The notes under the pieces: model-generated | The model's input: the letters and a program-made list of their open reading frames with translations, nothing else | The model's database searches: none | What the model was told of the DNA's origin: nothing | Shown: positions 47,597 to 57,235 of the stretch, piece after piece | Layout: each line of letters begins with the position of its first letter | Position numbering within the stretch: position 1 is the stretch's first letter | Translations under genes and position numbers: made by a program | NCBI RefSeq assembly: GCF_000315425.1 | Contig: NZ_JH992922.1 | Location: 118,986-182,985, forward strand | Length of the DNA stretch: 64,000 nucleotides | Reading direction: 5' to 3' | Origin: Massilia timonae CCUG 45783 | GTDB lineage: Bacteria > Pseudomonadota > Gammaproteobacteria > Burkholderiales > Burkholderiaceae_D

Positions 47597-48574
47597 ATGC
47601 GAGTCTTCCCGTCCAAAGGAAAATCCCTCGTGTTCGCTCTCGCAGCAACCGTCCTCTCCGCCAGCGCCTTCGCCCAGAACTGGCCAACCGGCACCGTGAC
47701 CGTGGTCGTGCCATGGCCGGCCGGCGGCCCGTCCGACATCGCTGCGCGCCCGCTGGCGAAAGGCCTGACTACCGACCTGAAACAGTCGTTCGTGATCGAT
47801 AACCGCGGCGGCGGCGGCGGCAATATCGGCACCCTGGCCGTGACCCGCGCCAAGCCGGACGGCCAGACCCTCCTGATCACCTCGAGCGCGCCGATCGTGA
47901 TCAACCCGAGCCTGTACAAGAAGATGGCCTTCGACCCGGCCAAGGACCTGATTCCGGTCACCAACCTGCTGCGCGCGCCGCTGGTGCTGGTCGCCCACCC
48001 ATCGGTGCCGGCCAAGAACGTCAAGGAACTGCTGGCCCACATCCAGTCGAAGAAAGGCCAGTTCTCGTACGCGTCGGCCGGCAACGGCACCCCGCAGCAC
48101 CTGACCGGTGAACTGTTCCGCGGCGTGACCAAGCTCGACATGGTGCACGTGCCGTACAAGGGCTCGGCGCCGGCGATCTCCGACCTGCTGGGCGGTCACA
48201 TCCCGATCATGTTCGACTCGACCATCGCGATCATGCCGCACATCAAGAGCGGCAAGGTCAAGCCGATCGCCATCTCGGGCAACAAGCGCTCGCCGCTGCT
48301 GCCGGACGTGCCGACCTTCGCCGAAGCGGGCCTGAACATCGAGTCCTACGCCTGGTACGGCCTGTTCGTGCCGGCCAAGACCCCGAAAGCCATCGTCGAC
48401 AAGATCAACGCCGAATCGCAGAAAGTCATGAAGCAGCCGGACTTCCAGCGCGTGCTGGCCGACACCGGCACCGAGTACGTGGGCGATACGCCTGAGAACT
48501 TCGCCAAGTTCGTGCAGGCCGAAAGCGCGAAATGGTCGAAGATCGTGAAGGACAGCGGCGCGACCGTCGACTGA
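47597..48574 (+). CDS. Bug-family tripartite tricarboxylate transporter substrate-binding protein
   Basis: The ATG at 47597 has AGGTGA about eight bases upstream. The signal peptide ends near SASAFA. The mature protein has the Bug signature: VTVVVPWPAGGPSDIAARPLAKGL, then VIDNRGGGGGNIGTLAVTRAKPDGQTLL, PVTNLLRAPLVLVAHPSVPA and HVPYKGSAPAISDLLGGHIPIMFD. It binds a small carboxylate such as a tricarboxylate or aromatic acid. No TctA/TctB membrane genes lie nearby, as is common for these orphan binding proteins in Burkholderiales. At 325 aa it is the usual length. A bidirectional terminator follows. Confidence 0.93.
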   Translation: MRVFPSKGKSLVFALAATVLSASAFAQNWPTGTVTVVVPWPAGGPSDIAARPLAKGLTTDLKQSFVIDNRGGGGGNIGTLAVTRAKPDGQTLLITSSAPIVINPSLYKKMAFDPAKDLIPVTNLLRAPLVLVAHPSVPAKNVKELLAHIQSKKGQFSYASAGNGTPQHLTGELFRGVTKLDMVHVPYKGSAPAISDLLGGHIPIMFDSTIAIMPHIKSGKVKPIAISGNKRSPLLPDVPTFAEAGLNIESYAWYGLFVPAKTPKAIVDKINAESQKVMKQPDFQRVLADTGTEYVGDTPENFAKFVQAESAKWSKIVKDSGATVD

Positions 48575-48601
48575 TCCACTCGATCCTGTAGTACCCCACT
48601 A

Positions 48602-48636
48602 AAACGGGTGACGCGGCATGGCCGGTCACCCGTTTC
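48602..48636. terminator. bidirectional Rho-independent terminator
   Basis: An 11-bp perfect stem, AAACGGGTGAC / GTCACCCGTTT, has a 12-base loop. T-rich sequence flanks both sides, and it separates the convergent Bug-protein and MscS genes. Confidence 0.85.
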
Positions 48637-48640
48637 TTCA

Positions 48641-50236
48641 TCAAGCCCGCTTTTCCGTCAGCGTCACGCGGTGGAAGTGCGACGACGTCAGCCCGACGCC
48701 CGCCGCATCGAACACGTCCAGCACGTTCTGGTGCAGATGGTTGCGCACCTCGGCCCGCCCGCGCGGGCTGTCGGCCGAGGAATGCGCGCACAGCCGGTAT
48801 TCGACATAGAAATCCGACAGCGCCGCCTGCACGATGAAGGGTTTCGGTTCGGCCGCGATGCCTGGCGTCGCCGCGGCAGCCTGTTCGAGCAGCGCGTGCG
48901 CGGTGCGCCACGGCGTCTCGTAGGCGAGCGTCACCTTGACCTCGGTGACGAAACCGTCCTCGATCACGCCGTCGCGCGAGAAGTTGCTGGTGGTGTTGGA
49001 CAGCACCCAGGCGTTGGGCATCAGGACTTCTTCGCCGCTGCCGGTGCGCAGGCGCGTCTCGAACATGCCCATGTCGACCACGGTACCCTCCTTGTCGCCC
49101 ACGCGCACGTATTCTCCCTTGCGCAGCGAGCGGGTGTACATCAGGATCAGGCCAGCGGCGCCCTGCGCCACGATGCTCGAGGCGCCGATCGACACCATCA
49201 GGCCGGCCAGCACCGTCACGCCCTGGAAGGCGGCCGTGTGCGAGCCGGGCAGGTAGGGATAGGACATCGCCAGCGCGAACAGCCCGATCACCAGGTTGAC
49301 CAGGCGCCGGGTCGGCGCCGCCGTGTCCTGGTCCAGCCAGCCTACCTGCAATTCGCCGCTCTCGACCCGCTTGAACACCGAGGCCGCGGTCAGCATCACC
49401 AGGCGCGCCAGCGCGGCGATGACCAGCACCACCAGCAGGCCGGGAATGGCGGCCGCCATCGACTGACCGATCCCCACCGCCAGCTCCACCAGGTAACCCT
49501 TGAGCCACTCGCCCCAGCTGCGGGTGTAGGCGAATTCGCCGAGCAGGAAGCTGATCCAGATATAGGTGGCCAGCAGGCGCAGGCCCCATACCACCGCCAT
49601 CGTCACCTGGCGCAGGAAGCTCACATACAGCTGGGCGTCGAGCAGGCGCACGTTGCGAAAGCTCACCCGCGCCAGGCGCACGCCGAGCAGGCGCTCGAAG
49701 CGGGTCTTGACCGCGCTGCGCAGCAGCACCAGCGCGCGCAGCACGACGACGTAGGCCAGGGTGGCGGCGACGCACAGCGCGGCGGCTTCGATCAGCACGC
49801 GCGGGTCGCTCGCCTCGCGCCGCGCGGCCAGCGCGCGCTCCAGCTTGCCCGCGCTGTCGTGCGCCACGTCCTGGGGCGTGTCGCCGGCCAGCACGTTGAC
49901 GTCGGCCGGCGTCACCAGGAACAGCGGCGCGCCGTCGAGCAGCACCTGGCTGCCCTCCGCCAAGCCGTTGACGGTGACGCGCTGCGGGCCCTTGCCCGAC
50001 AGGGCCTTGTCGAGGCGCCGCTGGGCCGCTTCGAGGCGGTCTTGCGGCGAGTGGCCGGCCAGGGTGGCGCGAAACACGAAGACCTTGCGGGTGGCGACGG
50101 TGAAGTCGGCGCGCGCGGTCGGCTGGGCCGGCGCGGCCGCAGCCGCGGCGGCCGACACAGTGTCGGCCTGGGCGGCCTGGGCGAAGGAATACAGCCCCAG
50201 CAAGGCAAGGACAAGGAATGCGCGGATGATTGCCAT
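48641..50236 (-). CDS. MscS-family mechanosensitive ion channel
   Basis: From the ATG at 50236 the protein has 531 aa with a signal peptide (AIIRAFLVLALLGLYSFAQA). A periplasmic domain of about 115 residues comes first. Five membrane helices follow (RVLIEAAALCVAATLAYVVVLRALVLL; WGLRLLATYIWISFLL; AAAIPGLLVVLVIAALARLV; LVNLVIGLFALAMSY; then the pore helix VLAGLMVSIGASSIVAQGAAGLILM). A beta domain (GEYVRVGDKEGTVVDMGMFETRLRTGSGEEVLMPNAWVLS) and a C-terminal alpha/beta domain complete it. It opens on membrane tension to release osmolytes. It is longer than E. coli MscS, with an extra N-terminal domain like YbdG/YbiO relatives. Confidence 0.92.
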   Translation of the reverse strand: MAIIRAFLVLALLGLYSFAQAAQADTVSAAAAAAAPAQPTARADFTVATRKVFVFRATLAGHSPQDRLEAAQRRLDKALSGKGPQRVTVNGLAEGSQVLLDGAPLFLVTPADVNVLAGDTPQDVAHDSAGKLERALAARREASDPRVLIEAAALCVAATLAYVVVLRALVLLRSAVKTRFERLLGVRLARVSFRNVRLLDAQLYVSFLRQVTMAVVWGLRLLATYIWISFLLGEFAYTRSWGEWLKGYLVELAVGIGQSMAAAIPGLLVVLVIAALARLVMLTAASVFKRVESGELQVGWLDQDTAAPTRRLVNLVIGLFALAMSYPYLPGSHTAAFQGVTVLAGLMVSIGASSIVAQGAAGLILMYTRSLRKGEYVRVGDKEGTVVDMGMFETRLRTGSGEEVLMPNAWVLSNTTSNFSRDGVIEDGFVTEVKVTLAYETPWRTAHALLEQAAAATPGIAAEPKPFIVQAALSDFYVEYRLCAHSSADSPRGRAEVRNHLHQNVLDVFDAAGVGLTSSHFHRVTLTEKRA

Positions 50237-50428
50237 GGGAAAACACAAATCGGTAAAAACGAAATGTTACCCCAGATCACTTCTACTCAGCAGGCAAAGT
50301 ACCCACTTACAACAGCCCAGCACCAGATCTTGCCAACAAGCTACCGTGTTCCGTGTCTTTTCGATAACGACTAACATCTTCGCCACTACCTGGCTGCGTT
50401 GGCAGCCCCACCCCATCAAGGAGCAAGC

Positions 50429-51454
50429 ATGAGTTCGGAAGACCAGAAGCCAGAAGGCGTGACGCCGTCGCGTCGCCGCTTCGTCAGCACCGTTGCCGCG
50501 GGCGTGGCCGCCTCGGCCGCCGCCGTCCCGGCCCTGGCCCAGCAGGCGGGCGGCGGCAACCAGCCGGCGCCGGGCGCGATGCGCGAAGCGGCCAAGCGCT
50601 ATCCGCGTCCGCCCTTCCCCAAGCAGGACCAGCCGTGGCCGGCCCTGGCCAGCAAGATGACGCCGCGTCCCGATCATGGTGAAACGACGTATCGCGGCAG
50701 CGGCCGCCTGGCGGGACGCAAGGCCCTGATCACCGGCGGCGACTCGGGCATCGGCCGCGCCGCCGCGATCGCCTATGCGCGCGAAGGCGCCGACGTCGCC
50801 ATCGGCTACCTGCCGGCCGAGGAACCCGATGCGCGCGAAGTCATGCAGCTGATCCGCGACGCGGGCCGCAAGGCGGTGGCCATTCCCGGCGACATCCGCG
50901 ACGAGGCCTTCTGCAAGAAACTAGTGGAAACGGCGGTGCGCGAACTGGGCGGCCTGGACATCCTGGTCAACAATGCCGCGCGCCAGCAGAACAACGCCTC
51001 GATCCTCGACATCACCAGCGAGCAGTTCGACTGGACCATCAAGACCAATATCTACGCCGTGTTCTGGATCACCAAGGCGGCGATTCCGCATATGTCGGCC
51101 GGCAGCGTCATCATCAATACCTCGTCGCAGACGGCCTACGATCCGCCGGAAAAACTGCTCGACTATTCGGGCACCAAGGCCTTCGAGGTGGCGTTTACGA
51201 AGTCGCTGGCCAAGCAGATGGCATCGAAGGGAATCCGCGTGAATGCGGTGGCGCCGGGTCCGGTGTGGACGCCGCTGCAGCTGGCGGGCGGCAATTCGCC
51301 GGAGGGGCGCGAGAAGTTCGGCGAGGACACGCCGATGAAGCGTCCGGGCCAGCCGGCCGAGCTGGCGACGATCTACGTCACGCTGGCCTCGGACGATGCG
51401 AGCTACACCACCGGCCACGTGTATGGCGCGGCGGGCGGAGGCGGGCAGCCGTAA
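50429..51454 (+). CDS. SDR family oxidoreductase with Tat signal
   Basis: The start at 50429 is preceded by AAGGAGC. The N terminus carries a twin-arginine signal (SRRRFVSTVAAGVAASAAAVPALA), so the folded enzyme would be exported to the periplasm. The SDR core has TGGDSGIG, NNAA, VIINTSSQTAY and YSGTKAFE (Tyr-x-x-x-Lys). The PRPPFPKQDQPWPALASKMTPRPDHGE stretch before the core is typical of the YghA/general-stress SDR group. The C terminus ends VYGAAGGGGQP. At 341 aa it is longer than the cytoplasmic homologues by the signal. Export of an NAD-type enzyme is odd and might reflect a different cofactor or a lipid-facing role. Confidence 0.88.
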   Translation: MSSEDQKPEGVTPSRRRFVSTVAAGVAASAAAVPALAQQAGGGNQPAPGAMREAAKRYPRPPFPKQDQPWPALASKMTPRPDHGETTYRGSGRLAGRKALITGGDSGIGRAAAIAYAREGADVAIGYLPAEEPDAREVMQLIRDAGRKAVAIPGDIRDEAFCKKLVETAVRELGGLDILVNNAARQQNNASILDITSEQFDWTIKTNIYAVFWITKAAIPHMSAGSVIINTSSQTAYDPPEKLLDYSGTKAFEVAFTKSLAKQMASKGIRVNAVAPGPVWTPLQLAGGNSPEGREKFGEDTPMKRPGQPAELATIYVTLASDDASYTTGHVYGAAGGGGQP

Positions 51455-51466
51455 GCACTTGCTTCG

Positions 51467-51491
51467 GCCTGCCCGGTGCTGCCGGGCGGGC
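51467..51491. terminator. hairpin between the Tat-SDR gene and the 33-aa gene
   Basis: A 10-bp stem, GCCTGCCCGG / CCGGGCGGGC, with a five-base loop lies 13 bases after the SDR stop and just past the stop of the convergent small gene. No long T run follows, so termination may be partial. Confidence 0.5.
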
Positions 51492-51492
51492 T

Positions 51493-51594
51493 TCAGCCGC
51501 GACGCAGCAGGCGCGTCAGCAGCGAAACGAAGGAACGGGTGCGGATCTGCTGGCCCAGCGGGCCGGCATTGGTGCAGCGTGCAATGACGGTCAT
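51493..51594 (-). CDS. small peptide gene, 33 aa, with strong ribosome site
   Basis: On the minus strand AGGAGG (51607-51602) lies seven bases before an ATG at 51594. The frame encodes a 33-residue peptide beginning MTVIARCTNAGPL and ending SLLTRLLRRG. The C-terminal half is a possible amphipathic, Arg-rich helix and there is one Cys. A hairpin follows directly. The perfect Shine-Dalgarno match makes translation likely. No known family is recognised. Confidence 0.5.
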   Translation of the reverse strand: MTVIARCTNAGPLGQQIRTRSFVSLLTRLLRRG

Positions 51595-51804
51595 CTCATT
51601 TCCTCCTAGACATAGCTTGGCAGATTAGCCATGCCACGCGTACTCATCTGTGCGCTGGATCGCATAAGGCTCCAGCCTGCTCGACGCTAGCGCGCGCGCC
51701 CCGATCCGGTAGCGTCCTATGATGAACCCTTCGTAGGGCGAGGGTCTGCTCCAATCGGAGTGACTGTCGCATTGTTCGCAACGTCAATAGACAAGGAGGA
51801 ACAT

Positions 51805-52470
51805 ATGGGCTACGCAGACCGCGATAAATACGGTATCTACAAGGACAGCACCAGCGCAGGTCCGGGACCGTCCCTGATGGGCGCCGACACCTTGATCGGC
51901 GACAGCGTCGTCAATGCCGCCGAGGAAGACCTGGGCGACATCAAGGAAATCATGCTCGACATGCAGACCGGCCAGGTGGCCTATGCCGTGCTGGCTTTCG
52001 GCGGCTTTCTGGGCGTGGGCGAAAAACTGTTCGCCGTGCCCTGGCAGGCGCTGCACCTCGACACGGTCAACAAGCGCTTCGTGCTCAACGTCGAGAAAGA
52101 CCGCCTGAAATCAGCGCCGGGCTTCGACAAGGATGCCTGGCCGGACATGAGCGACCTGAGCTGGGCCAGCGGTATCCACAGCTTCTATGGCACCGACCCG
52201 AACCGTTCGGGCGCACCGACCATGGGGCCGGGCGTGCCGATGGGCGGCATGGTCGGCGGCGCCGGCACCGGAAGCAGCACCTATGCGGGCGGCGCGATGG
52301 GTTCGAGCGTTGGCGCCGGGCACGCCGGTTCCAGCAGCCTGGGCGGCGCAGGCGCCGGCATGGGCGATTCGCGGGCGAACCAGGGCCCGGGGTCCAGCAT
52401 CGATCCACGCTCGGGCAACCTGGGCGATGACGACGACCTGAGCCGTATCCGCGGCAGCAATATAGGATAA
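51805..52470 (+). CDS. PRC-barrel domain protein with Gly-rich tail
   Basis: The start at 51805 has AAGGAGG seven bases upstream. A PRC-barrel domain spans residues about 25-105: ADTLIGDSVVNAAEEDLGDIKEIMLDMQTGQVAYAVLAFGGFLGVGEKLFAVPWQALHL. Such domains bind RNA, proteins or membranes and often respond to stress. The second half is a low-complexity Gly/Ala/Ser/Met tail (GPGVPMGGMVGGAGTGSS-type) followed by DDDDLSRIRGSNIG. There is no signal peptide. Proteins of this kind are induced by stress in several Burkholderiales from memory. A hairpin (52497-52525) may end the transcript. Confidence 0.85.
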   Translation: MGYADRDKYGIYKDSTSAGPGPSLMGADTLIGDSVVNAAEEDLGDIKEIMLDMQTGQVAYAVLAFGGFLGVGEKLFAVPWQALHLDTVNKRFVLNVEKDRLKSAPGFDKDAWPDMSDLSWASGIHSFYGTDPNRSGAPTMGPGVPMGGMVGGAGTGSSTYAGGAMGSSVGAGHAGSSSLGGAGAGMGDSRANQGPGSSIDPRSGNLGDDDDLSRIRGSNIG

Positions 52471-53098
52471 GGCCGGGCTGAATGAGGAGGTGTCGGCACG
52501 AGGAGAGCATCAGCGTCCCCTCGTGTCGAGACCATAGGCCCGCGGCGCCAAGCCGTCATAGTCCATGAGTACCATGTTGACGGCAGAGTCTGCACTCTAC
52601 TTGGCGAGCAGATACCTCGCCGATTTCGCAAGGCACGCCACCGTGATCATGATCCAGACATGATCGACTGCTTTTGAAGACGTGAGCAAACATGCTCAGC
52701 GTATTCCTTCCTGCCCCGAATCGTCCTATTGACCGTATTCGTACCTGACAGGCGTGACTTTCCCGCCTGCCACTAGCAGACGCCAGCAGCAGTGTCTGAC
52801 GTCGCCGTCAAACTCGCCACGGGTAGCGCCGTTTCACCGTACAGGCATTGGTGGCGAACCCTCTTCTATCACTTCTTTCATTAAACCGGTACTGACGGAC
52901 GGTATGCGTTACTTTATTGCCGCTTGGGTTTCGCGGCACAAGTAAGCATTTTCGATGATGTCCTCCGAGCTTATATGATGCAGACACCAGATACTGACTG
53001 AAGTTCCGTTTAATACGCACAGACATCTGCCATGGGCGTGAAACAACGTCCAAAAATGACGGACAACGTCAGTTGTGCCCCGTCCAAGTCACAAGCAA
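52471..53098. other. intergenic stretch, no gene recognised
   Basis: The 628 bases hold only short frames without ribosome sites, the longest about 63 codons on the plus strand. A stem CACGAGG / CCTCGTG at 52497-52525 could be the terminator of the PRC-barrel gene. GC content is lower than in the flanking genes. I see no tRNA, IS element or clear promoter pair. Confidence 0.6.
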
Positions 53099-56000
53099 TT
53101 ACCGCAACATCGACTCCCACACCTTCTGCAGCCGCTTGGCCGACACCGGCATCGGCGTCCTCAGCTCCTGCGCGAACAGCGACACCCGCAGCTCTTCCAG
53201 CATCCACCTGAACTCGACCATGCGCGGATCGTTGTTCTTGCCCGCCATATTCTTGAGCGTGCGCTGGAACTGGCTGGCCGCGTTCTGCCACTCGGCCATC
53301 AGCTGCGCGTCGCGCGACGGATTGCCGCGCAACTTCTCGAGACGGACGTTGATCGCCTTCAGATAGCGCGCGAAATGCGCCAGCTGACTATATTCGTTGT
53401 CGGCGATGAAGCGCTTGTGCACCAGCGCCTGCAGCTGCGCCTGGATATCCGACGCCACTGCCGAAGGCAGGGCCTGCACGCGCTTGGGCAGGCCGTGGTA
53501 CTCGCCCAGGATCTGGCCCGCCAGGCGCGCCACCTCGTTGATGAGCAGGCCGATGCGGCCCTTGCCCTCGTCCTTGCGTTTGTTGAACGACGCCGCATCG
53601 ACCGGCAGCGGATCCTGCAGGCAGGCGATGTCGATCGCCTTGGCCACGATCTGGTCGCGCAGGTCTTCCTGCGAGCCGATGTTCATGAACTGCATGCCCA
53701 TGCCCTGCAGGCCGGGGATGTTCTTCTCGGCGAACTTCAGCTGCTCCTTGAACTGCAGCGCGAACAGCCGGCGCAGGCCCACGCGGTGGGTGCGCGCGGC
53801 CACGTTCGGATCGTCGAACACCTCCAGGTCGCAATGGGTGCCCTTGTCGACCAGCGCCGGGAAGCCGATCAGGGTCAGCTTGCCCTGGTTGATCTCCAGC
53901 AGCTCCGGCAGCTCGCCGAAGATCCAGCTGGTGAGACCCGTGTGCTGGCGGCCCGATGCCGCTTCTTGCGCAGGCGCTGAAGCCGGCGCGGTCTGCGGCG
54001 CATTGCCCTTCCCTTTGCCTGCTGGCGCGGACGGCGCCGCTGGCGCAGCCGCCACCGGCCGCGCCGCCTGCGCACGCCCATTGGCGGCAGAGGGCGTCGC
54101 TTCCGCCATCTTCTGGAAGCTCTGGCGCGCCTGTCCGCCCAGCTCGGCCTGGAGCGTCGCGAGATTGCGCCCCATCTCCAGCTGGCGGCCATGCTCGTCG
54201 ATGACCTTGAAGTTCATGAACATGTGCGCCGGCAGGGTCTCGAGCTTGAAGTCAGCGGTCTTCACCGCCACGCCCGTCTGCGCGCGCACGTCCATGATCA
54301 AGACGTCGACCAGGTCGCCGCGCCCGAAGGCGTTCGCCGCATGGATGCGATCGACGAACTTGGCCGCGTATTCCGGCAGCGGCACGCAGTGGCGGCGCAG
54401 CTTCTGCGGCAAGGATTTGAGCAGCAGGTGCACCTTTTCCTTGATCATCCCCGGCACCAGCCAGGCCGGCCGCTCTTGCGGAATCTGGTTCAGCGCGAAC
54501 AGCGGCACGGCGAGCGTGACGCCATCGCGCACGCTGCCCGGCTCGAAGTGGTACGTCAGGCCCATCTCGATGCCGGTGACGACCATCGTCTTCGGGAACA
54601 GCTCGGTGGTGACGCCGGCCGCCTCGTGCCGCATCAGTTCTTCGCGGTTCAGGTACAGCAGTTTCGGGTTGTCGCGCGCATGGTCCTTGTACCACTTCTC
54701 GAAACCGGCGCCGTTGACGACGTCGAGCGGAATCTCCTTGTCGTAGAAGGCCGCGATCAGCTGGTCGTCGACCAGCACGTCCTGGCGACGCGACTTGTGC
54801 TCGAGGTTCTCGATGTCCTTCACCAACTTGTGGTTGTGGATGTAGAACGGCAGTCGGGTCTCGAAGTCGCCCGCCACCAGCGCGTCGCGGATGAAGATCT
54901 CGCGCGCCTCACGTGGATTGCGCTGGCCGTAGTTGATGCGCCGGCCGCCATAGATGACGATGCCGTACAGGGTCGCGCGCTCGAGCGCCGTGACTTGCGC
55001 CTGCTTCTTTTCCCAGCGCGGCTCGCCCCACGATTTCTTGAGCAGGTGGCCGCCGATCTTTTCCACCCACTCGGGCTGGATCTGGGCGATGGTGCGCGCG
55101 TACAGGCGCGTGGTCTCGACCAGTTCGGCCGCCATGACCCAGCGTCCGGCCTTCTTGCCGAGCGTCGAGCCGGGCCAGATGTGGAACTTGATGCCGCGCG
55201 CGCCAAGATAGACGCCGCCCTGCTCGTCCTCGGACTTGAAACCGATATTGCCAAGCAGGCCAGTGAGCAGCGCCAGGTGCAGCTGTTCGTAGGTGGCCGG
55301 CGACTCGTTCAGGCGCCAGCCCTGCTCGCGCACGATGGTCAACAGCTGCGAATGCACGTCGCGCCACTCGCGCAGGCGCAGCTGCGACAGGAAGTTGGCG
55401 CGGCAGTTGTCTTGCAGCTGGCGATTGGTCTTCTTGTGCGCGATCGCGTCCTCGAACCAGGCCCAGATCTTCAGGTAGCTCAGGAATTCGGATTTCTCGT
55501 CCGCGAACTTCTTGTGCTTCTCGTCGGCCTGCTGCTGGTATTCGATCGGGCGGTCGCGCGGGTCTTGCGTCGACAGGGCCGAGGCCACGATCAGCATCTC
55601 GGTCAGGCAGTGATTGTCGAGCGCGGCCAGGATCATGCGGCCCACACGCGGGTCGAGCGGCAGCTTGGCCAGCTTGCGGCCCAGCGGGGTCAGCTCGTTG
55701 TTGTCGTCGACCGCGCCGACTTCCTGCAGCAGCTGGTAGCCGTCGGCGATCGCGCGGCCCTGCGGCGCCTCGATGAAGGGGAAGGTCTCGACGTCGGTCA
55801 GGCGCAGGGACTTCATGCGCAGGATGACGGCCGCCAGCGACGAACGCAGGATCTCCGGTTCGGTGAACTTAGGGCGCTTCTGAAAATCGTCTTCCTCGAA
55901 CAGGCGGATGCAGACGCCGTCGGCCACGCGGCCGCAACGGCCGGCGCGCTGGTTGGCCGCCGATTGCGCGATCGGCTCGACCTGCAGCTGCTCGACCTTG

Positions 56001-57181
56001 TTCCGGAAGCTGTAGCGCTTGACGCGCGCCAGGCCGGTATCGACCACGTAGCGGATGCCCGGCACGGTCAGCGAGGTCTCGGCCACGTTGGTGGCCAGGA
56101 CGATGCGGCGCGCGTTGCCGCTCGGCCGGAACACGCGGTCCTGCTCTTCCACCGACAGGCGGGCGAACAGCGGCAGGATGTCGACGTGCGGCGGATGGTG
56201 CTTGCGCAGCGCCTCGGCGCAGTCGCGGATCTCGCGCTCGCCCGGCAGGAACACCAGCACGTCGCCCGAGCCGATGCGGCACAGCTCATCGACCGCGTCG
56301 ACCACGCCATCCATCAGGTCGCGCTTCTCGCGCGCGGCCTGGGCCTTCGGCAGCGGCTTGGTCGGATCGACGGCAGGGGCGCCCGGCACCGGGTCGCGGT
56401 CGATCGGACGATAACGCACCTCGACCTGGTACAGGCGGCCCGAGACCTCGATCACCGGCGCCGGCTTGTCGTTGGCGGCGAAGTGGCGCGCGAAGCGCTC
56501 GGCGTCGATGGTCGCCGAGGTGATGATCACTTTCAGGTCCGGCCGGCGCGGCAGCAGCTGCTTGAGGTAGCCGAGCAGGAAGTCGATGTTCAGGCTGCGC
56601 TCGTGCGCCTCGTCGATGATGATCGTGTCGTAGTTGCGCAGCAGCGGATCGGTTTGCGTCTCTGCCAGCAGGATACCGTCGGTCATCAGCTTGACCGACG
56701 CCCCTTTTTGCAAGGTGTCGTTGAAGCGCACCTTGAAGCCGACGTGCTCGCCCAGCGGCGAGCCGAGTTCCTGCGCGATGCGCTTGGCGGTCGACGACGC
56801 GGCGATCCGGCGCGGCTGGGTGTGGCCGATCAGCCCCTTGCCGCCGCGGCCCAGTTCGAGGCAGATCTTCGGCAGCTGGGTGGTCTTGCCCGAACCGGTC
56901 TCGCCCGAGACGATGACCACCTGGTTCTCGAGAATGGCTTTCGCGATCTCGGCGCGGCGGCCCGATACTGGCAGGTCTTCGGGGAAGGTAATCGGGGGCA
57001 GCGGATTGCGCACCACCGGCGCTTCTTCGCGCGGCGCGCGTTCCTGGCGTGGACGCGACTCGCCGCGCTCGCCCTGTGCACCCGGTGCACGACGGGGACG
57101 GCGTTCGGCGGAGGCTGCGTTGGCGGTGGCGCTCGCTTCGCGCGCCGGCTGTTGCGAAGGCTTGTTACTCTGTTCAGACAT
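53099..57181 (-). CDS. hrpA: ATP-dependent RNA helicase HrpA
   Basis: At 1360 aa this matches HrpA in length and order. A basic, disordered N terminus precedes the DEAH helicase core with Walker A GETGSGKT (93-100), DEAH (190-193, IIIDEAHERS), motif III SATI in IITSATIDAERF, and QxxGRxGR in AANQRAGRCGRVADG. A winged-helix and helicase-associated HA2 domain follow (LRMKSLRLTDVETFPFI), then the long HrpA-specific C-terminal region (DUF3418-like, ending VSAKRLQKVWESMLR). An insertion of about 60 Ala/Pro residues lies near 1025-1085. HrpA unwinds RNA and takes part in mRNA processing and ribosome rescue. It diverges from argA with only 54 bases between. Confidence 0.96.
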   Translation of the reverse strand: MSEQSNKPSQQPAREASATANAASAERRPRRAPGAQGERGESRPRQERAPREEAPVVRNPLPPITFPEDLPVSGRRAEIAKAILENQVVIVSGETGSGKTTQLPKICLELGRGGKGLIGHTQPRRIAASSTAKRIAQELGSPLGEHVGFKVRFNDTLQKGASVKLMTDGILLAETQTDPLLRNYDTIIIDEAHERSLNIDFLLGYLKQLLPRRPDLKVIITSATIDAERFARHFAANDKPAPVIEVSGRLYQVEVRYRPIDRDPVPGAPAVDPTKPLPKAQAAREKRDLMDGVVDAVDELCRIGSGDVLVFLPGEREIRDCAEALRKHHPPHVDILPLFARLSVEEQDRVFRPSGNARRIVLATNVAETSLTVPGIRYVVDTGLARVKRYSFRNKVEQLQVEPIAQSAANQRAGRCGRVADGVCIRLFEEDDFQKRPKFTEPEILRSSLAAVILRMKSLRLTDVETFPFIEAPQGRAIADGYQLLQEVGAVDDNNELTPLGRKLAKLPLDPRVGRMILAALDNHCLTEMLIVASALSTQDPRDRPIEYQQQADEKHKKFADEKSEFLSYLKIWAWFEDAIAHKKTNRQLQDNCRANFLSQLRLREWRDVHSQLLTIVREQGWRLNESPATYEQLHLALLTGLLGNIGFKSEDEQGGVYLGARGIKFHIWPGSTLGKKAGRWVMAAELVETTRLYARTIAQIQPEWVEKIGGHLLKKSWGEPRWEKKQAQVTALERATLYGIVIYGGRRINYGQRNPREAREIFIRDALVAGDFETRLPFYIHNHKLVKDIENLEHKSRRQDVLVDDQLIAAFYDKEIPLDVVNGAGFEKWYKDHARDNPKLLYLNREELMRHEAAGVTTELFPKTMVVTGIEMGLTYHFEPGSVRDGVTLAVPLFALNQIPQERPAWLVPGMIKEKVHLLLKSLPQKLRRHCVPLPEYAAKFVDRIHAANAFGRGDLVDVLIMDVRAQTGVAVKTADFKLETLPAHMFMNFKVIDEHGRQLEMGRNLATLQAELGGQARQSFQKMAEATPSAANGRAQAARPVAAAPAAPSAPAGKGKGNAPQTAPASAPAQEAASGRQHTGLTSWIFGELPELLEINQGKLTLIGFPALVDKGTHCDLEVFDDPNVAARTHRVGLRRLFALQFKEQLKFAEKNIPGLQGMGMQFMNIGSQEDLRDQIVAKAIDIACLQDPLPVDAASFNKRKDEGKGRIGLLINEVARLAGQILGEYHGLPKRVQALPSAVASDIQAQLQALVHKRFIADNEYSQLAHFARYLKAINVRLEKLRGNPSRDAQLMAEWQNAASQFQRTLKNMAGKNNDPRMVEFRWMLEELRVSLFAQELRTPMPVSAKRLQKVWESMLR

Positions 57182-57197
57182 TGATTTTTACAAGGAT

Positions 57198-57228
57198 TTG
57201 GTGCGCACAACGCGCAGCGAATTATAAT
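57198..57228 (+). promoter_or_regulatory. argA promoter
   Basis: A perfect TATAAT (57223-57228) lies eight bases before the argA ATG at 57236. A TTGGTG hexamer at 57198-57203 is a possible -35 with a long 19-bp spacer. Transcription would begin at or near the start codon. Confidence 0.55.
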
Positions 57229-57235
57229 GCGGCAA

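Noticed and set aside
52754..52945. A 63-codon frame in the gap before hrpA
   Set aside because: There is no ribosome site and no recognisable sequence feature; GC pattern by codon position is not coding-like.
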